Shown in pieces: positions 57,205 through 64,000 of a stretch of 64,000 nucleotides of DNA. Origin of the DNA: Macrocystis pyrifera (Eukaryota; Sar; Phaeophyceae; Laminariales; Laminariaceae); NCBI GenBank assembly GCA_031763025.1, contig JASSKH010000001.1, forward strand, positions 9,109,024 through 9,173,023, given 5' to 3'. The first letter of the stretch is position 1. Every line of letters starts with the position of its first letter. Under the pieces are notes generated by a model. It was given only the letters and a program-made list of their open reading frames with translations, was not told the origin of the DNA and searched no databases. The position numbers were made by a program, and so were the translations under genes.

Positions 57205-57690
57205 TACGGGGCATCCCGGCGGTCGCAACCATGTAACTCATATGCAGCAACGTTAGGCAAGATGATCGTGAAGGTGTATTGACGCGAGTCGGGTGAAACC
57301 CACGCCAAGCCAACACCGGCCCTTTGTATCAGCATATCGCAGCCCCGTGGCCGCGCGGTGACTCCGAGAAACAGAAGCTTCTTACAAAACAGCCAAGCGG
57401 CCGCAGTCACCTACCCCGCGAGCTTTTAAACGCTTCAGGGGCAGCCGGCGGTCGCAACCACGTAGCTCATGTGTCAATATGATCGTGAATCAATATTGAC
57501 ATGAGTCGGATGAACACCAAGGCTAACGCCTGAATCAAAACCGGCCCCTTGTCTCGACATATCGGAGCCCCGCGGCAGCGCGGTGACTACGTGAAACAAA
57601 ACCTTCTTACCGAACAGACAATATGAAATTGGACACGATAATCGTGAGTCACTGTCGACGCAAGTTGGGTGACGTACCCCCACCCAAAAC
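57205..57690. repeat. Tandem repeat, unit about 229 bp
   Basis: CCGGCGGTCGCAACCA at 57216 and 57445. Each unit also has GACGCGAGTCGGGTGA / GACATGAGTCGGATGA, GCCCCGTGGCCGCGCGGTGAC / GCCCCGCGGCAGCGCGGTGA and a CTTCTTAC-AAACAG stretch. A third partial unit follows 57620. Confidence 0.8.
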
Positions 57691-57869
57691 GGAAATCAAA
57701 AGCTAGCGCCAAGAATACTCTTCGCTGTGAACAGTCCCAAACCGATGGGGAGATCGGCTGCCTTGCGCACGGCGTGCTCGACGTGGAGCCACTTGTAAGC
57801 CCCCGCTCGAATTGCGCTAGGCGTTTGTCATGCCAACGATTGCACTACTTGAACTGTCGCCGAATAAGA

Positions 57870-59455
57870 ACAAGGCCGCGGGGAAGGATATAGGTAAGCA
57901 CGCGAGCACCGCCGTACTAGACCCGTCAGCATCTTACACTCCTATCAGCAACATCGCCCGGAGGGCAGGCACAGTCGTGCCCGACGTACCGTACAAATCA
58001 AACAGCAGCATCGGGCCACATCAATCAAATTAGTGATCATATTGAGCGAAAACGTAGCGTCGAACGCTCGAGTGCATAGCGGCGTGCGCACGCTATCAGC
58101 AGAAACAAGCCGGCACGGTCGATCCCGACGCCGCGGCATTGTATACTCCTACACAGCCACAACGGACGTATCCGAACTCGCTACCAAGCAACGAGCGGGC
58201 ACAGCCAAACCAGGCACCTCGGCATCAAACGCACCAGCACACCACGGCGTGTGCGCGAAATGTAGCCGAGAAACAAGCGGGCACCGCGGTACCAGACGCC
58301 TCAGCATCAATCACTCGAGTACACAACAGCGTGTGCGCGCAATTTGCAGAGAAACGAGCGGGCACAGCCGTACCTGACACCTCAGCAACCAACTCTCCCG
58401 TACACAATGGGACGTGCATCTAATTAGCAGGGAAACAAGCGGGCACAGCCGTACCTGACCCTCGGCAACAAACGCTTGCATACGCAACGGGGTGTGCACG
58501 AACTCAGCAGATGCACAAGCGGACACAGCCGTACCAGACACCTCGGCATCAAACGCTCCAGCGCACCGAGGCTTTTGCACGAAATTTAGCTGAAAACGAG
58601 CAGGCACCACAGCACCAGACATCTCAGCACCAAGCACTCGAGCACATAACGACGTGTGCACGCAATTCGCAGAGCAACGAGCGGGTACGGCCGCACCTGG
58701 CATCTCAGCAACCAACGCCCCACAACGGCGTGCGCACGAACACTAGGGAGAAACCAGCGGGCACAGTCGTGCCTGACCCTCAGCAACAACGCTCACGTAC
58801 ACACGGCGTATGCACGAACTTAGCAGATAAACAAGAGGTCACATCTATACCAGGCACCTCGCCACCAAACGCTTCAGCACCCCAAGGCCTGTGCATGAAA
58901 TTTGACCTAGAAAGGAGCGGGCACCGCGGTACCCAAAATACCAGCATCCGACACTGGAGTGCACAACAGCGTGTGCACGCAATTTGCAGAGAAACAAGCG
59001 GGAACGGCCATACCTGACACATCAGCAATCAATCAGTCAAGTGCACAACGACGTGTGCACCAGATTCGCTGAGGAGGCGTGTGCCCGAACATAGCAGAAG
59101 CAATTGCAGAGAAGCGAGCGGGCATAGCCGTGTCAGACACCTCAGCATCAACCACTCGAGTCACAACGGCGTGTGCACGCAATGGCAGAGAATCGAGCGG
59201 GCACCGCCGTACGCCGTACCTGACACCTCAGCAACCAACGCTCCCGTACGCAACGGCGTGTGCCGGAACTTCGCAGATAAACTAGCGGGCACAGCCGTAC
59301 CAGACACCTCCGCATCAAACACTTGAGTACACAACGGCGCGTGCACAGACTTATCGGAGAAGCGAGCGGCCACCGCCGTACCAAACACATCAGCATCAAA
59401 CAATCAAGCACACGACACGAGGCACACTTCAATCAGCCTCGAATACACAACGGCA
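57870..59455. repeat. 80-bp minisatellite
   Basis: About 19 units. GAAACAAGCGGGCACAGCCG then TACCTGACACCTCAGCAACC and a CACAACGGCGTGTGCACG stretch. Steps of about 80 bp at 58358, 58439, 58519, 58601, 58680, 58758. The Thr/Ser/Arg frames are artefacts. Confidence 0.88.
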
Positions 59456-59459
59456 CGTG

Positions 59460-61055
59460 CACAACTACGTTAGTCGTCTTTTTCATGAGGTATGTTTTGG
59501 TAGTACACCAAGCAAAGCTTGTTGTATGTTCTCCGCAGCACATATATATATATATGTATTGTTTTTTTTGGTCAAGTTCATCCCTCGGCCTGCACACATG
59601 CGTGCAATTTGCTGCTGTATAACTAGTATCGCCTGGCTATGTCTGCACTGACCGTATTCTATGAGATTAAGTGCCTGGCGTTTTCTCATCAAGTACTTCT
59701 CCATAAAATTCTAGCGACCGGCGGGTATCCGGCCATTACGCTAGAAGGGGCACGACGTTCGTTGCACATCTCGTCTTTGAATACCTCTGATGTAGAAGGC
59801 TAAACCTACCACGGTTTGATTGTATATACTTTGAATGCCTGACACACCAAGATTGGTATATATACAAGATGCACCTTCGGGATGCGGGTAATGTGAAATC
59901 CCGGTGGCGTCGCAAGACGAAAAGGGAGTCACAGGTAACACCCGTATAGCTGTTCATGGCGGAAACGGGAGCCATGGACTAGCGTGTTGCCCGAAGGAAG
60001 GAGTAATAATTGGGGGGGGCTTAAGGCGGGGAGTGGTCGTGTGTTTGTTAAGATCAAGTTTGCGGGACACTTTGAATCCCTGGACAGGTCTGCCGTTTAA
60101 GCTGGTAATCGTTGGTACTCACGTGTGTTGTTTGCTTAGCTATGGAAGAAGAGCAGTTTTATTCCTTCATGCACGCGAAGACTGAGACCAAGCTCGTGCG
60201 CCTCTGGAAAACCCCTGGTTTCCCATCTAAGATGCGCCTTCTAAGTACTACAAATACGTTCCCAGTGACTGAACCCAGGTAATTATCGGGCTTTCAACCT
60301 CATACAAAGCAGTATCATAACACTAGCCCACTCTGATGAGCCGTATATGCAGAATTATGGGAAATTCATGGAAACCCCGATTCCACGAACTAGAACATGA
60401 GTCGAAGATGCGGCTCATCAAAACCCACTCCCACACCTGTGAACGGCGAGGCAACGAAGCGGGCAAAGTACGTAGAAAAAAAATAAAGAGAAGACTTAGC
60501 CTTAAGGGGTAGGAAGGAATCATCAAGGAAAGCCATCGCCATGCCGCCCGGACGGGGGGGGGGGCGAGGAAGATGCACGGAAAAGCGAAAAGTGAGTACG
60601 GGAACGAAAAGAAAAATAACACCGAAGACGGCAAGAACCACCTAAACCCAGTCCACAATTCTGAAAGGGCGTCCTGGGCCGCAAATGAGCGGCCGAGTGC
60701 CCGGACCAGTCCCGACACTGAGCGGGGGGGGTAGGCAGAACAAAATACGCAAGGACACATGCCCAACCCAGTCCAAAAAAATAGGAAACACACCAGAAAC
60801 ATATCGAGCAGACAAAAATTCATCCCCCAAAGTCCAGGAAGACGACAAAAAAAAAATAAATAAATAACGAGTGCAGTCAAGAAGCGAAAATCAGCTATCC
60901 ACGGCGGCACCTCGAGATTCTTCTACGTTACGCTGGACTCCCCATGTAAACGCGCTAGCCAAGTGAATTTGCAGACACCAAGAACTGCGTACAGCTCTCG
61001 TCAAAGTCGTGTAGCGCGCCGGAGAAAGAGGAAGCTTGATTGGTCCCGGGTCGTC
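59460..61055. other. Unassigned; probable 3' flank of the gypsy element at its right end
   Basis: A G run at 60553-60561. A hydrophobic minus-strand frame 60323-60910 has no homology that I recognise and is not called. An LTR for the neighbouring gypsy element could lie here but cannot be bounded with only one end in the window. Confidence 0.35.
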
Positions 61056-61061
61056 CAAAAA

Positions 61062-62105
61062 TCAAACCAAATATACTCCATCCATCGGTGTAGTGGCGCT
61101 GATTTTCCCGAGCCACCACAGACCGTCGTCTCCCTTGTACCAAAAGTGGGCCCCGTTGGGATGTACGTTGTTGCTGTGTCGGCGGAGCCAATCGGCGTGC
61201 GATACGCAACCATAGCCGGGTGCCAGAAACCGCTCGCCGTTACTCCGAGAAAGCTCCCGTTTTGCCGCGCCAATTCTCATGCGGCGGTACAAGCGGTTGG
61301 TTTGGCGGTGTTGGTTCGGGGTGCCAGCCCAGTAGCGCAAGATGGCGTGGCGAGAAAGCTGAAGGTCCATTTCCCGTTCCCAGGATGGTCGGGATAGTCC
61401 CTTCGAGTGCGTCTCGTACATCACCGCGATGAGGCCACCTCGACCTCTAACCGATTGATGTCCAGTAATCTTTTCCACTTCGAGTCGTTCAAGAGGGGTC
61501 GAAACGTCGTCCTCGGTGACGTGGTACGGAGGGGATTTCTTGGAGAAATGGTTGAGCACGTATTGCGTCCACCCCGCCGGCAAATACTTCGGCATGTCGC
61601 CACGGTCGTGGGGGTTGGCACAGGGCTTGCAGCGTTGAACAGATACGCGCCGGCGAGCCTCAGCGCCGGGCATACCGGAAGGAAGATCCAAATACAGGGG
61701 CTTTGCTCCGAGAGGAGATCCGTCCGGGGTGTCCGCTGAGGAGCAGGGGCCAACTGCGAGGACTTTGTAGGGGCCCGTCCAGTTGAGTGAGAGTTTGGCC
61801 TTGAGGACTTTGACGTCCGTGTCGGGTTTCGCGCCCTGGCGGATGGTGGCCGCTGTATTGTACACCCACACCCAACCACCAACGCCAAATTTGGGGACCT
61901 GACGCTGAGCGTCGGAGAGGGCGGAGTTGCGGCGGTTCACGCGAGCGACATTGAGGGCGTGGTGTTCTCGAACGATTTCGTACACGCGCTGCTGGCGGTC
62001 CGTCGCCAAGTCGCAATAGGCGAGGTGGTCGTGGACCAAGCTCTGGTGACCGGCGACTCCAGCACGCTCGAAAATCGTGAGAGGGAGGCGTGGGAGCCGA
62101 CCCAT
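61062..62105 (-). CDS. Gypsy integrase C-terminus with chromodomain-like module
   Basis: 347 codons. The integrase C-terminal GPY-like segment is LSLNWTGPYKVLAVGP. Further on, EVEKITGHQSVRGRGG, YETHSKGLSRPSWERE and a following aromatic stretch resemble a chromodomain, which in chromoviruses steers integration to marked chromatin. The last ~50 residues (WLRRHSNNVHPNGAHFWYKG, then DGLWWLGKIS) look like a small Tudor/SH3-type barrel, an unusual addition. Confidence 0.8.
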   Translation of the reverse strand: MGRLPRLPLTIFERAGVAGHQSLVHDHLAYCDLATDRQQRVYEIVREHHALNVARVNRRNSALSDAQRQVPKFGVGGWVWVYNTAATIRQGAKPDTDVKVLKAKLSLNWTGPYKVLAVGPCSSADTPDGSPLGAKPLYLDLPSGMPGAEARRRVSVQRCKPCANPHDRGDMPKYLPAGWTQYVLNHFSKKSPPYHVTEDDVSTPLERLEVEKITGHQSVRGRGGLIAVMYETHSKGLSRPSWEREMDLQLSRHAILRYWAGTPNQHRQTNRLYRRMRIGAAKRELSRSNGERFLAPGYGCVSHADWLRRHSNNVHPNGAHFWYKGDDGLWWLGKISATTPMDGVYLV

Positions 62106-62396
62106 ATGTACCTCGTTGGGAGCCAGACCCGTGGCGGCACTGCCGGAATCGTTGTGTTCAAACTCGACGTGAGGGAGCTGTTCATCCTAGTTGTTTTGGA
62201 GCTCGCTGACGACCATTGGCAACATCTGGGCCATCGTGTGGTTTACACGTTCCACCCCACCGTTGCCGTTTGGGTGGTAGGAGCTGGTGGCAATTTTTCG
62301 AACCCCGAGAAGCTGATATACGGCGTGCGAAAGCTTGGAGCAGAACTGGAGGCCGTTGTCCGAGAGGATGCTGCGCGGGCACCCCCAAAGAGGGAT

Positions 62397-63041
62397 CTAC
62401 CGGTTGATGAGAATGTTAGCCGTTCCCTCAGCGGTGAACTCTGCCGCTGTGACGGCGTACATGACAGCTCGGCGGCTGAAACGATCAGTGAAAAGCAAGA
62501 TGTAGGTATTACCTCGAGGCGTGACCGGGAGGGGGCCAAAATAGTCGATGCTGGCGGCGATGCCGGGCCCTTCTGGCAAGGGCAACGTGATGGAGGGCCA
62601 CCGGACCGTCTGCCGCGACGTTTTCCGTGCTTGGCACTTTAAGCAGTTGCGTAGCCACCACCGGGTGCAGATGCTCGTGCCGATCCACCAGCAGAAACGT
62701 TCGAGCATACGTAGGGTGCGCGCGGTTCCTAGGTGGCAGGAAGCCGTGGAATGGCAAGCCTGCATGACCCAGGGGCGCATGAGCAGCGGAACATAAATGC
62801 GAATAGGCTCGTCGTTCAATAAGCAGGCCGTACGACCCACCGGGCGTGGCGTATCCAACGCAGAGGGGGGGAGAAGGCTGTCGGACAAGTAGAACAATGC
62901 CCGCGTCAGTGGTGTGTAAGCGGCCTTTGTTGGCCAGCTCTTGAACCTCCGAAGAGGGAGGGCGCTGGTGGGAAGAGAAACCTGACAAAAAGTCATCTGG
63001 CTAAACTTCCGGTCGGCCAGTAGCGCATGGCGGCGTTGCAC
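62397..63041 (-). CDS. Gypsy integrase zinc-binding and core start
   Basis: Contains ACHSTASCHLGTARTLRMLE ... NCLKCQARK (H-x-H ... C-x2-C zinc region) and IDYFGPLPVTPRGNTYILLF then TDRFSRRAVMY, the first Asp of the D-D-E core. A typical Ty3/gypsy arrangement. Confidence 0.85.
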   Translation of the reverse strand: MQRRHALLADRKFSQMTFCQVSLPTSALPLRRFKSWPTKAAYTPLTRALFYLSDSLLPPSALDTPRPVGRTACLLNDEPIRIYVPLLMRPWVMQACHSTASCHLGTARTLRMLERFCWWIGTSICTRWWLRNCLKCQARKTSRQTVRWPSITLPLPEGPGIAASIDYFGPLPVTPRGNTYILLFTDRFSRRAVMYAVTAAEFTAEGTANILINR

Positions 63042-63766
63042 GCGGGCTCGGCCTGTTGTTCCCGAGCCCAGTCGGCGTGCGAATAGCGCGCTGCGGAATC
63101 ACCGAACTGAAACTCGGCATTTGCGAGGAGGGCGTCCAAGTCGGTCGAGGTGACGGGAGGTGCGTCAGTTGGCGGCGGAAGTCGTAAAAGAGGAGTTTCC
63201 ACGGGCTCGGTGCGGTCGCGGTTGGACGGAATGGGTACCGCCGGGACGGACGAGGCGGCAGGAGTCGGGGCCACAACGACGGGTGCGGGCGGTCGCGGTC
63301 GTGGGGCTCGCAGCGGGGTGATAGCACGCCGGGATGATGGTCTAGGGGCCCCGCCGGGCCCGAAGTCATAATCAGCAGCAGGCGGCACGGTGCCAGCGGT
63401 GGCGGCTGTTCGTCGGCGCGTCCGAGATGAGATGCGGCCTGAAGACGGCAAAACGTTCGGAGGCGCCGGGTTGCCAGGCGGCGATGGGGTAGACGCGGCC
63501 GGATCAGTGATCACAGCTGAATATTTTCCCTGTAAAGTGCTCGTCGGGGGAGGAGCGCGCTGGGCGACAATCGTCGCTGCATCGGGGGCTTCTGCAGAGC
63601 CCTGACCTGAAAGGGAAGACGCGGCCGGAGCAGTGCTCACGACGGAACCTTTGACCTGTAAAGTGCTCGTCGGGGGAGGAGCGCGCTGGGCGACAATCAT
63701 CGCTGCAGCGGGGGCTTTTGCCGAGCCATGGCCTGAGAGGGAAGACGCGGCCGGAGCAGAGCTCAC
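62993..63766 (-). CDS. Gypsy polyprotein spacer with Pro/Ala repeats
   Basis: 257 codons: repeated AAATIVAQRAPPPTSTLQ-type units, then a Pro-rich region, ending LLANAEFQFGDSAARYSHAD and WAREQQAEPACNAAMRYWPT, the type of segment between RNase H and integrase in gypsy polyproteins. Confidence 0.6.
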   Translation of the reverse strand: MSSAPAASSLSGHGSAKAPAAAMIVAQRAPPPTSTLQVKGSVVSTAPAASSLSGQGSAEAPDAATIVAQRAPPPTSTLQGKYSAVITDPAASTPSPPGNPAPPNVLPSSGRISSRTRRRTAATAGTVPPAADYDFGPGGAPRPSSRRAITPLRAPRPRPPAPVVVAPTPAASSVPAVPIPSNRDRTEPVETPLLRLPPPTDAPPVTSTDLDALLANAEFQFGDSAARYSHADWAREQQAEPACNAAMRYWPTGSLAR

Positions 63767-63866
63767 GACGGAATCTGCGGCCTGTAAAGTGCTCGTCGGG
63801 AGAGGAGCACGCTGGGCGACAATCGTCGTTGCAGCGGGAGCTTCTGCAGAGCCCTAGTCGCCCCCG
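63490..63866. repeat. 126-bp in-frame tandem repeat (three units)
   Basis: TGTAAAGTGCTCGTCGGGGG at 63531, 63657 and 63783, exactly 126 bp apart (42 codons), so the frame is kept. It lies inside the gypsy spacer. Confidence 0.9.
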
Positions 63867-64000
63867 GGGGGTACGACAAAAACCGAAGCGAAAGCGTGGT
63901 TGGCGGGGGGTGAAAAAGCCCCCAAGCCAGGAAGGCGGTCGACGGTGGCGACGGAAGCAGATACACGAGCGACGAATCTCCCCGAAGGAGCAGAGAGGTC

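Larger units (their letters stand above)
61062..64000 (-). mobile_element. Ty3/gypsy (chromovirus-like) fossil, 3' part, cut by window end
   Basis: Minus strand, reading leftward from 64000: Pro/Ala-rich spacer with three 42-residue repeats, then the segment before integrase, an HHCC zinc region, the integrase core, and a C-terminal block with a chromodomain-like module. RT, protease, gag and one LTR lie outside. About two frame changes in the part seen. Age cannot be given without LTRs; the open blocks are long, so it is not very old. Confidence 0.85.

Noticed and set aside
57830-59432. Thr/Ser/Arg frames across 58-59.4 kb; also considered as a CRISPR-like array
   Set aside because: 80-bp units are degenerate throughout with no constant repeat and unique spacer pattern; a plain minisatellite.
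60323-60910. 195-codon hydrophobic minus-strand frame
   Set aside because: Phe/Leu-rich from T-rich sequence, no recognisable transmembrane family, lies where gypsy 3' sequence is expected.

Overview
The window is nuclear-type eukaryotic DNA. There are no operons or ribosome binding sites. Short putative exons with GT/AG borders lie in a sea of microsatellites, minisatellites, homopolymer C/G tracts and mobile elements from many classes (Ty1/copia, Ty3/gypsy with a chromodomain-like tail, LINE, tRNA-derived SINEs, hAT, tyrosine-recombinase element, several TIR miniature elements). GC-rich, repeat-choked introns plus this element mix suggest a stramenopile, possibly a brown alga. That placement is inference only; no ribosomal or organelle marker is present.

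Left part (1-19.7 kb). The only convincing host coding signal lies here. Three exon-like blocks (8741-8897, 10249-10411, 13897-14184) carry two copies of one cysteine-rich domain. The second copy is complete only if 10411 is spliced to 13897 across a 3.5 kb intron, and the reading phases agree. Weaker exon-like blocks at 4722-5090, 6962-7482 and 16200-16405 have related C-x2-C ... I-x-x-G segments, slightly like half of a PARP-type zinc finger. The 6962-7482 block also ends in an OTU-protease-like segment followed by AATAAA. The introns are packed with CTG, hexamer and 15-bp repeats, poly-C/poly-G tracts (up to 113 C), and families I call MITE-A (about 110 bp, palindromic, TA-flanked), MITE-B (about 80 bp, TA-flanked), MITE-C (about 250 bp) and retroposon R.

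Middle part (19.7-43.2 kb). A degenerate CCATGG-type minisatellite, an inverted cluster of tRNA-like sequences (22.5-23.1 kb), two tRNA-derived SINEs (25.3 and 26.4 kb), a hAT transposase remnant (28.3 kb), a purine tract (32.5-33.2 kb), a LINE 3' half (34.3-35.5 kb), a second MITE-C, and 29-bp, 238-bp and 32-bp tandem repeats. The LINE and retroposon R share a 3' end, GAGTAC followed by a C run, as expected if the LINE machinery copied R.

Right part (43.2-64 kb). A nearly complete Ty1/copia element on the minus strand (43262-49888, LTRs about 97% alike, candidate 5-bp target duplication), then minisatellites (29-bp, Asp/His-type GAY/CAC, GGCGGTT, about 225-bp and 80-bp units), a tyrosine-recombinase fossil (56.1-56.7 kb), nested palindromes, and the 3' half of a Ty3/gypsy element running off the right edge. 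MITE-A/B/C, retroposon R and long C/G runs are confined to the left 43 kb.

Most open frames are by-products of repeats (poly-Pro/Gly/Leu/Ser/Glu frames) and are not annotated as genes.
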